Assembly (NCBI GenBank): GCA_023375675.1
Contig: JALQBC010000005.1
Coordinates: 124,001 to 188,000 of the forward strand
Source of the DNA: Cytospora piceicola
Lineage: Eukaryota; Ascomycota; Sordariomycetes; Diaporthales; Cytosporaceae
Length of the DNA: 64,000 bases
Reading direction: 5' to 3'
The notes under the pieces were generated by a model, which worked only from the letters and a program-made list of their open reading frames with translations, made no database searches and was not told the DNA's origin. Shown here in pieces: positions 24,628 through 36,447 of this stretch. Numbering within the stretch: position 1 is the first letter of the stretch; each line of letters starts with the position of its first letter. The position numbers were made by a program, and so were the translations under genes.

Positions 24628-25408
24628 ATGCCTTCCATCAAGAATCAGTTCATCCTCATCATTGGTAGTTCCTCGGGCATAGGTGCCAGTGCTGCCAAGC
24701 TCGTGTGCTAGGAGGACGTCAAGGTCGCCATTGCTTCGTCTAACCAGGCCGCGTGGACGTGGCTGTCCAGAAGATGAGAGATACAATCCATGAAGCCGAG
24801 ATCTGTGGCTACACTGTCGATATCAACTGCTACGATTCGGAAGAGCGCCTGGGGAAGCTCTTTGTCCAGGTCACCTAGGAGAGCGGTGGCCCACTCGATC
24901 ATTTCATCATGACGGCTAGCCTCTCTAATACCAAGCCCGTTGCTGCCCTTACCGCTGAGGACTTCAAAAAGACTGCACCGCTGTACAGAACCATCCAGTA
25001 CCACCCCTTTCTCTGCCGAGCTTCATGCTAATACTAACCCAGCCGTCTCTCCCCCCCTTCCCCCTCATGATCGCCCCACGCTTCCTCCAGCCGGCGAGAA
25101 GTCCGTAAAGGGCTATGCTCTGGGTGCTGGATGGTCAGCCTGTCTCTACGGCTACGTGCGAGCCCTGGCCCTGTATTTGGCTCCCATCCGTGTCAATGCT
25201 TTCAGTCCTGGTGCGACCGAGACAGAGATGTAGGGCCCCAAAGGCAAGGACCGTGACAAGTTTGCTGCGATGCTGATGGAAAGGGGGGGCTTTGCTCGGG
25301 AAGGCTGGCCTGCTTGTGAAGGTTGGCGAGGCTTGTATCTATTTGAAGAAGGATACGAACAATACTGGGAGTACAATCAGCAGTAGGCCCAAAGTGTAGG
25401 TTTTCTGG
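24628..25408 (+). pseudogene. Broken short-chain dehydrogenase/reductase (SDR)
   Basis: Reading across frames recovers an SDR: an N-terminal Rossmann motif FILIIGSSSGIGASAAKL from the ATG at 24628, KVAIASSN, then GYTVDINCYDSEERLGKLF, GGPLDHFIMTASLSNTKPVA, and the C-terminal part YVRALALYLAPIRVNAFSPG followed by ATETEM and GPKG. Breaks: an in-frame TAG near 24709, a one-base shift near 24750, another TAG near 24877, loss of the central region with the expected catalytic Tyr/Lys segment between about 24970 and 25090, a TAG near 25231, and a further shift near 25290. The ending KKDTNNTGSTISS is recoverable in another frame to about 25408. Not functional as read. Confidence 0.8.
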
Positions 25409-25858
25409 TTCAGTAAATGAGAGGGTGTGTGCCCAGGTGGGAACGCTGGACAGAATCATATGCCATGCTCGTCTGAATCAGACGCATATGCCTTTTTTCC
25501 GGTGACTCTTCTCTCTCAGTTCTTCACTCGCAAGTTGAACACAGCGCCCAATCAAACATTAATCTGCATTGACACATGTGCTCTCTGTTCCGGTTCAGTG
25601 TGTATTAAACACGAAGATTATAGGATACTAATAAAACAGAAGTACAACCATGTGTCCTACGCTCCAGCAAACTTGCCCTAGATCGACCCTTTTCAAACAC
25701 CCTAGATATTCAGACTAGCCAAACCTGGCGCCCCTAAATATACCCTAAACAGATATACCCCCTGTCTCCTCACCCCATTGCCACGCCCGACCACCCATGC
25801 AAGACGCCATCACCTTGCCACACAAGAACGGGACCACGGCCGTGTCACCAAAGGGTGA
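25409..25858. other. Intergenic
   Basis: 450 bp between the dead SDR and the small minus-strand gene. No feature seen. Confidence 0.6.
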
Positions 25859-26391
25859 CTAATCGACCTCGCGCTCATCTATGCTGATCTCCACATCCAA
25901 GATGGCATACCGGATTTCCCGAAGTGTGGCCTCGAACTGGGCCAAGAGCTGCTCAGAAGACGAGCCATCGTCCTTGCCACTGTCGACCTCAGCGGTATGA
26001 TCATTGGTCTCGGGTCCCGTGCTGTCGCTGGGCTGCGTGTCAGAGTCCGTCCTGTCGACATCAGATACGTAGACCAACGTTATCTCATAGCAGTTTTTGA
26101 TTTCATTGCTGCCAAGATCTGGAGTTGGAGGAGAGGATGGCGCAGGGAATGGCTCCAAGCTGATTCGATGTGTTCATTCTCGTCAGTAAAATTTATCCAT
26201 GGTGTTGTTTGGGTAGTAGGTTGTAGGGTATGGTCTTACTTATAGAGAACCGTGATCGGCGGCAGCATGATGCATCTGCGACAAAGGGGATAAGGAGGTC
26301 CTCGGCAAAAGCAGTCACGGTGCTTTTGGCATGCGGAGTACTTATAATAGTCCTTGTGCCTGACCACTCGTTCAGTTGCCTCGGCTGACAT
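25859..26391 (-). CDS. Small Cys-rich protein, two exons, unknown function
   Basis: Exons 26391-26240 and 26159-25859, joined by a 79-bp intron with GTAAGA donor, an ACTGAC branch and TCAG acceptor; 150 residues. The N-terminal half carries a tight cysteine cluster, SACQKHRDCFCRGPPYPLCR then RC (C-x5-C-x-C-x7-C-x2-C, residues 21-40), which could bind zinc or form disulfides. There is no signal peptide, so metal binding is the better guess. The C-terminal half is acidic and Ser/Thr-rich and ends in a helical segment (EQLLAQFEATLREIRYAILD). I do not recognise the family. The clean intron with all three signals and frame continuity supports a real gene. Confidence 0.55.
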
Positions 26392-28777
26392 ACTGTAGAT
26401 GAGTTGTAAATAGATGTGTAGTGGTAGTGGAAAGTAAATATTTGTCTCCGGGTTTTGTGTATAACAAATTGAATCCAATGAAATCCAATAGTATGAGCGT
26501 CACGAAGTTCGAATGTGTCGGAATGGATGAAATGGGAGAGTTCCACGGACCCTTGCTGAAGAATGGAGGCTACATAATTATATTTCCCCGTGAGGACATG
26601 GCAAGAACCCAGATCAGTAAATTGCAAGGGCTTGTCTCTGTGCGCCATAGCGGGCACCGTGATGAATAAACTTCAATATTCGAGTCTCTCAGAGGTCAAG
26701 GCGCGGACTTTTGATGAAGATATCACTAGTCTATAATATCCAACGCGGCAAAGCGGCAACCGTTGATGACAAGACTTCGAGGCAAGTAAGGCTACCTAGG
26801 TAGTCTGGAAACTCGGACACTATAACCGTGGTCTGTCGTTAACATTGGAGAAGCTAAGCGCGACTAACTACCTAAGTAGGTACTAAGCTAGGTGCTCGGA
26901 TCAATGTAAGTTGCCTCATGTCAACTGATACTGTATACCCAATGACCTACAGGTGTGCCCATTTTTGGAAGTCTGCCACAAGGTCACCCTACCATACTAC
27001 CTAGGTAGTATCGAAACCTTTGAACTTGATACTGTGGCATGTGATGGATTGGTTAGATTAGCCGGACTTAGTGTGGCACTGTCAACGCAAGGTTGACGAA
27101 TGTGATGGGTTCATGCCAGGACTGCACATGGGCATTGCACTTGCGGGGCATTTATATCTACATATGTAGTACGATTGTTTCTTTTCTCCTTTTTTATAGC
27201 TTTGCGTATCACGCTCTCCAGATATATAGGGATCTCGCAGCTGGGCCACAAAAAAAAAAAAAGGAGAGAAAAGGAAACGAAGACCCCATTCTTAATGTTG
27301 GTACTCTGAATTGTATTGTTCAAAGGCTTGCGTATTTATAACGGCATCACTATCTTAAACAGAATGCGTGTTGCAAATCTTGAACATCTCACACGAAACC
27401 AAATGATTTTCAAACTGTAATTATTATTTCCACTAATGCTAGGTAGTCATCTACGAGACCAAGGCAAATAGAGTTGCCTGCTTTGGCCAGGACGACCAAT
27501 AGCAATTGAGGCTCCAGGGCTGTTGGGACACATATTGAGTATAATCAGTCATTAACCAGTCTTTCTCAGTTAATATCCGCCTCCTCAACTCTGCATAAGT
27601 CAGCCATTGACCAGATATGAATACTTATCTCTAGCACCTGCTTAGGACCAGTATGGAAATTCGTCCTGATCCTAGCCGTCGCACCACCCTCGGGCAGCTA
27701 TCCCGAGGTCGGGAAGGGGTTACAGGCTCAGGTGGTGAAGTTGAAAATCTTGCCACTGCAATGATACAACAACCTTGGAATTATCTGATATACACTGAGG
27801 AGGCAAATTCTCAAGGAATGCCTCGACATCGTCATACTCTGGTAGGTCAAACTTGCCAATCACCCGATACGCGTTCGTCCAGAGCCGTCCCTTATTTTCT
27901 GCAGACATAAGACAGAGCCCCGTAGTCAGGGACCAATTGAATACCTATCGGCACGTAAACCCGCCTCGATTCTGTAGGCCCGGGGCAGATTATTTGATTT
28001 TCTAGGTAGAGGGAGCAGGAGCCTTATTTTCGAGCCCGCCAGCAATACGTGCAGGCTGGTGTCTCATCTTAACCGTATCGGTTCAAGTGTTGCCAGCCTT
28101 GGAGTATCACAAAATTGTGCAAAATCACAACAGCGGAATCCATGTCGGACTCTTCTTTGAAAGTCAAAAGAAGCTATCATAATTACCCTAGGGTATTTGA
28201 AGCGTGAAAATGACCAAATATGTCCAGGAAGTTATGGGAGAAAAGCCGCTACTGACCAAGCCATCGTCTTTCCACACATGTGCACGTTTAGCATGAATGC
28301 ATAAGTCATGGAGCCTATGTTTCACCCCCTAGGCAGAGCTCTGACCCGGAAATTGGATTGTTGTAATCAGCTGTTTTTGATACTAGCTGACGATGCACCC
28401 TCCTCTTTTCAGATGATGTTGTATATTTACCTAGGTACTGAAGTAACTAAACACGAGGATGTTGGGCGGAAATTGAGACAATCAGTTACGTTACATTGTA
28501 ATTACCGAGGTACTTGTACATAGGCGCCAGGGGACAATAACGGTGCTTACTTGAACATGTACTCGGGACTGGTTCCAACTCCGGGTACCAAGGTAGCTTT
28601 CACCCCGAGGAGGTCTACAGATAACGATGGAACGAACTCCCGAGGCCGATATCCACCAATCTCTCAAGTACCCAACGTACTTAGGTAGGTACCTAAGTAA
28701 TTCGACAATATTGAAGGTATCAAGGCACTTGAAAACGTGCACAGGATCTCTTCACATCGCATTAACACAGTTGCGTG
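26392..28777. other. Long intergenic region with several TACCTAGGTA copies
   Basis: About 2.4 kb with no confident gene. TACCTAGGTA at 26793-26802, 26998-27007 and 28428-28437, with related half-sites (CTTAGGTAGGTACCTAAG near 28680). An A-run lies near 27250. A weak minus-strand fragment at 27720-27908 is listed separately. Confidence 0.5.
27720..27908 (-). CDS. Weak short ORF, possible gene fragment
   Basis: 62 codons from the ATG at 27908. The middle (TNAYRVIGKFDLPEYDDVEA, then FLENLPPQ) has coding character and then decays; a potential 40-bp intron (GTGTAT...TTGCAG) lies within it. It may be a remnant of a larger gene. No family recognised. Confidence 0.2.
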   Translation of the reverse strand: MSAENKGRLWTNAYRVIGKFDLPEYDDVEAFLENLPPQCISDNSKVVVSLQWQDFQLHHLSL

Positions 28778-29986
28778 ATGGCATCCAACTTGATCAACAA
28801 CATCCCCAGAGCAGTCTACAGCCTGAGGTCAAATGCGTTGCGACCACTGCTAGGCAAACGGGCCCTCTCCAACAATACCGGAGCATCTACCAAGACTCCT
28901 AGACTTGGCATCATCGACGATTATCTTGGTACATCAACACCACATTTCGCCCACATACCCCCCTCCAGACTGCAAATAACCACATTCAACGACACCATCA
29001 CACCGCTCAATGACGCCGAGACCAAGCGCCTAGTCGACCGTCTCCAGCCCTTCACCCTTCTCTCAAGTGTACGCGAACGCACCGCCTTTCCAGGCTCGCT
29101 CCTCTCCCAGCTGCCCAACCTAAAGCTACTACTAGCGACAGGCACGCAGTTCGAGACCTTCGACCTTGAGGCCGCACGCCGCCTCGGGATCACCGTCGTA
29201 GCCGCCCCGGGGCTGGGCCGCACCGACAGCCCGGGGCCTCGCCGCCCGGACATCAAGGAGGGCGGCGCCCACCCGACCACCCAGCACACGTGGGCGCTCC
29301 TGCTCGCCCTCGCGCGCAACGTGGCCGCCGACGACGCGGCCCTCAAGGCCGCTCCGGCCCCGGGCGCCCTGCCGGCCTGGCAGAGCGGGCTGGCCACGGG
29401 CCTGACGGGCCTGACGCTGGGCGTCGTCGGGCTGGGACGCCTCGGCGCAGCCGTGGCGCGCATCGGGCACCTGGCGTTCGGCATGCGCGTCACCTGCTGG
29501 AGCGAGAACCTCACGCAGGAGAGGGCGGACGGGATGGCTGGGCTGGCTGGCCTCCCGCCCGGGACGTTCCGGGCGGTTGGAAAGGCCGAGCTGTTTAGTG
29601 GTGCGGACGTTGTGAGCCTGCATTACGTCCTCAGCGAGCGCTCGCGGGGCATCGTGGGCGCACGGGATCTTGACTCTATGAAACCTTCCGCGTTGCTGGT
29701 TAATACGGCGCGTGGGCCTTTGATTGACCAGGCGGCGCTTGTAGATACCTTAGAGAGGGGCGGGATTCGTGGCGCGGCCTTGGATGTCTTCGACATCGAA
29801 CCATTGCCTTTGAATAGCCCCTGGAGGAAACATTCCTACTGGGGGAAGAATGGCCGGTCTAATGTTTTGACAACACCGCACATGGGCTATGCTAATGCAG
29901 ATCTTATAAATACGTGGTACGCCGAGACAGCCGAGAACGTGGAGCGGTGGCTTGATGGGAGGGAGCTGTTGCACCGTCTGATTTAG
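28778..29986 (+). CDS. D-isomer-specific 2-hydroxyacid dehydrogenase
   Basis: Single exon, 402 residues from the ATG at 28778. NAD(P)-dependent reduction of 2-oxoacids to D-2-hydroxyacids, or the reverse; the substrate cannot be told. The first ~35 residues are Arg/Ser/Asn-rich without acids (NNIPRAVYSLRSNALRPLLG), compatible with a mitochondrial presequence. The catalytic core follows: TTQHTWALLLALARN, the dinucleotide loop LGVVGLGRLGAAVARIG, LLVNTARGPLIDQAAL (catalytic Arg), ALDVFDIEPLP (catalytic Glu) and TTPHMGY (catalytic His). All three catalytic residues are present. The central half is markedly GC-richer than the ends. It has no close neighbour of related function. Confidence 0.9.
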   Translation: MASNLINNIPRAVYSLRSNALRPLLGKRALSNNTGASTKTPRLGIIDDYLGTSTPHFAHIPPSRLQITTFNDTITPLNDAETKRLVDRLQPFTLLSSVRERTAFPGSLLSQLPNLKLLLATGTQFETFDLEAARRLGITVVAAPGLGRTDSPGPRRPDIKEGGAHPTTQHTWALLLALARNVAADDAALKAAPAPGALPAWQSGLATGLTGLTLGVVGLGRLGAAVARIGHLAFGMRVTCWSENLTQERADGMAGLAGLPPGTFRAVGKAELFSGADVVSLHYVLSERSRGIVGARDLDSMKPSALLVNTARGPLIDQAALVDTLERGGIRGAALDVFDIEPLPLNSPWRKHSYWGKNGRSNVLTTPHMGYANADLINTWYAETAENVERWLDGRELLHRLI

Positions 29987-31732
29987 CGAGCCGTGCTGTC
30001 CTAAATTATCCATGTAAATGCTGTATATGATTTCATGCCGGGTGTGTCAATACTCATGATAGACCTGGTGTGGCCTATGGCCTTTGGGATTTGCCTCGCG
30101 AGTTTCCAGCGTTGACAACTGGAATTTCTGTCCGCAGGCTTTAGCACATACACCTTCAAAAGTCCTACGATCATTAAGTGTTTAATTTCCACATAAGAAT
30201 CTTCGAGGAGAAAATGTTGAAGTGTGTGCGGTCCGGGAGGGATGTCCAAACGGAAAGCTTGGTCTTGCAGTAGCCTGGCTGAAAAACAAGCTGATTCATG
30301 CACCTCCCTATATAGTTCCAATGGTAGCATATAGTGTCGTTTGGAGGACTTGTGTAGTTAGAGCTGTATGGTGCGTGATCATGTATGTCGCTTATGCATC
30401 ACCTGGAGAACTATCAGCTCGGCTGAACGGTTTGAGGATGAGTCCTTTCAGAAGACGCCTGTGTTCTTCTCACCCGGGTCATCTGAAAGCCAGGGGTGTC
30501 AAGGGCGGAGATTCGGTTCGTGCCAGCCCAAGGTTCGTGGGAAGATTTTGTGATTGTTGGTTGGATATTGCCGTGGGTGGGCTCCCATCACCGCGGGTTG
30601 GGTTTGGCGTTTCCTCCAGAGGCCATCGATACTCTCCCACGTACAATACCCAGGCCCAACCAGATCAAGGACAGCTAGTGGTTGACGATGGATCCACATG
30701 TGCCTTCTCGAAGCGAAGGGCGCAGCGAGCAAATTCAAAGTCATGCCAGCTGCTCGCCCTGTTCTGTTGATAGGCACGTCAGACCTGCATATGCCGTGCG
30801 ACCTGACACACTTCATCACCTTCAGCTCCACCGACAGTGTCCAGTGCCGTTCTTCTGCAGAAGCCTCGCTGCATTCTCTAGCGGCACATAGTGCCTTGGG
30901 TGGACAGCGTACCAACGGTGTGGATTCTGCAGCACAATGACCATCTTGGAAAAGTTCTTGTGCAGGAAATACGAAGATGCCGGCCGGTTCAAGTCAAAAC
31001 GATGCATTGCAACCGTCCCATTGGATGTCAGAAGCAATCCGTACCGCTGTGCCGGTATTGGTTCGGCACGATGTAAAATCTGTGGGTGTATACCCACATG
31101 GCAGCCGTGGTCGGTCAGTCGGTCAAGATCAGGCAGTCCAGTGAAGGAACCTGGGTAGTATCGTGGTCGTCTCTATTGCCATGCTTGAAAGGCTCGGCTG
31201 CAGCCTAGGTGTCACTTTCAAAGCAGGTCGAGTATCGCCCGCCTCAGATCGAGTGCTGTGGAAAACACTAGACCGACAATGAAGCACCCACATAATGGAC
31301 TGTTTGCTACCGCACGAGAACCGTCATCAGAGTACAAGTCATCCCCCAAATATCTCCTTCTCATTGCGTCTAGGACGGTGTAGTTGGTCTTGGCTTGTTG
31401 TTGGTCTTGTGCATTATCCGAGTGGCTGGCCGTTACCGCCCCTGCCAATCATACCCATAGACTCATTTGGTTATATGAAAAGTCTGCCCGGAATCCCTTG
31501 TTGAACATGATTTCATGGGCATTCGCATCATCTTTGCGTATGATCTGCGTATCCCGTCAAATTCCTCCGTCAAACTTTCACAAGACGTTCGTTGTCCCTC
31601 CCGTTCATCGTATTTACTCCAGGAACCACGGGGTCCCTTCTCGAGAGCTCATGGTCCACTGACGCCCGGAAGTCCAGCCGTGGTATGCTTGTCCGAGATA
31701 TAGCAGGAAGTTCCTCACCTACTCGCTCTGCT
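29987..31732. other. Intergenic with a weak minus-strand ORF
   Basis: About 1.7 kb. No confident gene; a minus-strand candidate exon near 30822-31097 is listed separately. The rest shows no repeat or RNA gene. Confidence 0.45.
30822..31097 (-). CDS. Possible gene fragment, minus strand
   Basis: An open stretch whose middle (AQRYGLLLTSNGTVAMHRFD, then SYFLHKNFSKMVIVLQNPHR and WYAVHPRHYVPLENAARLLQ) reads like genuine protein. No good ATG with consensus context was found, and it could be one exon of a longer gene that reaches toward 30500 in another frame. No family recognised. Confidence 0.25.
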   Translation of the reverse strand: MGIHPQILHRAEPIPAQRYGLLLTSNGTVAMHRFDLNRPASSYFLHKNFSKMVIVLQNPHRWYAVHPRHYVPLENAARLLQKNGTGHCRWS

Positions 31733-33216
31733 ATGAGTGAGTACCACGACAGGGTAGCTTCGCCTCCGAACGGGAACAATGAGGTATACCAATTCTCCAT
31801 AGGAGCACTTGCCCCTTTTGCAGCAGATTCAGAGAATCACATCTTGTTCAAGGAAAAGCACTCATCTCTTCTCGTCGAACCAACCAACGCACGACGCTTG
31901 TCGTCAGTGTCCCTCCCAGAAGATGAGCGTCTACCTCCAGCGTATCTCATGCCGTCATCTTCATCTCCGCAATCTCGAAGCACAAAGGAAGCGTCTGTAT
32001 GCAACCGGATGATACAATTTTGGGAGGCGAATCGGAGCTGCATGCTTGTGGTTATATCGTCCTTGTTTGGATCAGCGATGGCCGTCTTTACAAAGCTGCT
32101 CGAACTAGACGGCGGCGGAATGCACCCGTTCCAGGTCCTCTTCCTGAGAATGGCAGTGACAACTATTGGATGCACTGCATACCTGTGGTGGAAGAGGATA
32201 CCACATTCTTTGCTGGGGCCGAAGGGATTCCGAGGGCTGTTGCTCTTCAGGGGAATATCCGGGTTCTTCGGTATCTTTGGAATCTGGAGCGCGATCCGTA
32301 AGTTTCTTCAGATTGGACGTCGGCGCTCCGCATGACTGATCCCATTCAAACAGAGTTTCTCAGTCTCGCCGATGCCACAGTGATAACATTCTTGACACCG
32401 CCGATGGTGGGACTGTTCTCGGCCGTCTTTCTGCACCAGCCTTACACTCGAAAGGAGCAGCTTGCTTCTTTGGTAGCTCTGCTGGGAGTCATCTTCATTG
32501 CTCGGCCATCGTTCTTGTTTGGCCATTTATCGTATTTGCCGTCAAGCGGTAGAACATCGCAACCGACCATCGAGGTGACACCTATCTCAGCTATGACAGG
32601 CGATGGTGACCACACAGCGTCGAGCATGGGAGACGAAACAGCAGCTCGTCGCTTGACAGGGATACTACTTGCCCTGTTAAGTGCTCTTGGGGGTGCCGGT
32701 GCTTTCATCACGATAAAAAGTATCGGCGATAACGCCCATGTGTTTACGACCACCAATGCGTTTTCTGCGTGTTGTACAGTGATTAGTGCTGCAGCACTCA
32801 CAATGGCCCCTCTGATTGGGTACGACCAGCCTCAGCTCTGCTTCGTGCTCCCGCAAGACTTGAGGCAGTGGGTGCTGGTGTCTGCCATTATATTCTGTGG
32901 TTTTCTGACACAATGGTTAGTGACGATGGGCATCAGCAATGAAGGTCGGTCAAACAAAGCGCCAGCCATGGTTTACGTCGGCATGCTGTGGACTGTTGGC
33001 TTCGACCGGTGGGTCTTTGGGCAAGACATGTACTGGTCGAGTTTCCTGGGTTGTGCTCTTATCATTGGCAGTGCCATTTGGGTTCTTCTGATGCCAAAGA
33101 CCGAAGATAGACCAAAAGAAGCTGATGACATAGAAACCGATGCTGCAGTGAGAGGGCCGGAGGCAGCTCTCATGATTGCAGAGAGGATTGCTCCAAAAGA
33201 AGTTGATGCGGAATAA
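31733..33216 (+). CDS. EamA / SLC35G-type multi-pass transporter
   Basis: Two exons: 31733-32297 and 32354-33216, 56-bp intron (GTAAGT donor, ACAG acceptor); 475 residues from the ATG at 31733, or 491 from the in-frame ATG at 31685. The N-terminal ~110 residues are polar and Ser-rich. Then come about ten hydrophobic segments in two EamA repeats: SCMLVVISSLFGSAMAVFTK, GLLLFRGISGFFGIFGIWSA, SLADATVITFLTPPMVGLFS, LASLVALLGVIFIARPSFLF, LTGILLALLSALGGAGAFIT, and a last span ending SFLGCALIIGSAIWVLLMPK. The FLSLADATVITFL motif bridging the intron is typical of the SLC35G branch. The substrate is unknown. The tail is acidic. Confidence 0.88.
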
Positions 33217-33766
33217 CGGATTCCAATGAAGAGGGTGCAGTGATTGTTGGAAACTGGTAAAGCGACTGGGGAGTAGTTGAGGATTTTGAAGATGCTGCTA
33301 GGTGTATAGACTACTTAAATGATAGACAATTTTAGTTGACGTACAGTGGAAGAAGAAAGAAACATCATGAAGTTCCGAAGGTTATCCCGGGTGGTACTAC
33401 ACAATACCTACCTAAGTACTTAAGTACCTAGGTAAGTAGGTACCTAGGTAGGTGTGTACACAGTAGCTGAGCAGCGAAGGAGCTCGTGTCTCAATGCGGC
33501 CCGTGCTCAGCGACTTGATTGCTGCAATCGCGTCTATACTAGACAACGCCAAAAATTAGGCGGCTGCTGTTGGAGCTTCAGCAAAGCAGCGTCGCAAAAC
33601 AAAATCCACCCCCAGATTTCCAATCACCCCGGCCTCGCTCTCGACCGTGCCTCATACCAGTCGCAGCGGACTAACCTCTCATCCTCTTGCGACTTTCCTC
33701 CCATCGATCATTCGACCCTGCTCAATATCCCAAATACTCGAACGCCCTTGAACCCCCGCGATCAAG
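33217..33766. other. Intergenic, paired TACCTAGGTA palindromes, rvb1 leader
   Basis: Two TACCTAGGTA copies 16 bp apart (33425-33434 and 33441-33450) within a larger run of CTAAGTA/CCTAGGTA half-sites. The 3' part is the likely rvb1 leader. Confidence 0.6.
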
Positions 33767-35354
<1,588 letters not shown>

Positions 35355-36447
35355 GGGGTCTGATGTATCAGGTCCACGGACCTTTCTACGCCTCAAGGGT
35401 AGAGCCGTCATTTTTTTTAATATTACGAAAATTTGGTGTTCAGCGCTGGTACAAATGGGATGGTCATGAGGGAAGAACTGGTTAGGAGTCTAGTGTGCCA
35501 ATGGGTTGGTCCGGAAACAATGGGGGCCTGGTTGGGTCGTTTGCAGCCCAAGACATCTAATCCGTTCTACCTCTCAACGAGCAATGGCTTACACTGCATT
35601 GTTCGTTGAGAGGAAACAAATGTAAGATCACGTGGATAGCAGAATACCAAAGCCTGCGGATTGCCTGATTCGGCTGACATAGTCTTTGTTCCAGCTTCTA
35701 CCATTCCAGAGGCGGCACACAACTGCCCAGTGCCCACTCAATACTGCGCATTCCGGTGGCCATTGTCGCTTGCTAGGGTGGGTTGGAGAAAAATATATCC
35801 CATGTCTTGGTCTTGAGCAATCTGTCACTCGGTCACTTGTGGCTCTAAAAAGTCCGGGAGGGGCCAACTGCGAACGGAATTCGCAAACGCTGAACAAAGA
35901 ACTCACAGTTGGCGTGGTTTCGCTGCCAGTAGTCTCCCGCTCTTCACCCGAGACAAAGGCTCCTCATTGCTCAGCGCCCGTCGCCCTTCATCCACACTTT
36001 GATAATGGCAGCCAGAGAAAGTCGCCTTAAGGACATTGCAGAGGAAAGAAAGCTAGCTTGCCGTTGGTCATTGTCAGGTCGCCTGTGGGTGTGTGAGGAG
36101 AGAGCTACCTCACAAAGAGCACAATCCAACAAGACCTTGGTCGTCATTCATCCCGAACATGAGAGGGATCCAGAAAACCTCATTTTGTTCTTGACCCTCA
36201 AGCCTCTCTTATTGCCTTCGTTGTATTGCCTGAAACGTGGCTGGCTATAATCGCCCATCTTCATGGGCAGCGACCTCTGGTGGTCGACCTTGAATACTCC
36301 CTCCTTGACCGACTGGACTCACCGAACAATTGCATCCCCCCCCCCCTAACCTAGGTCTTGTCTGTCCGGTCTGATTTGTCTCTTGCTTCTCTCCACCCAG
36401 TTCGAGCTCTGGCCCCCGTTTGCTGGCCGCTGGCTGGTCATTTTCCC
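35355..36447. other. Intergenic, rvb1 to HMG-box gene
   Basis: About 1.1 kb without a supported gene. A poly-C run lies near 36338-36347 followed by ACCTAGGT. The 3' portion probably contains the promoter and leader of the HMG-box gene. Confidence 0.5.
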
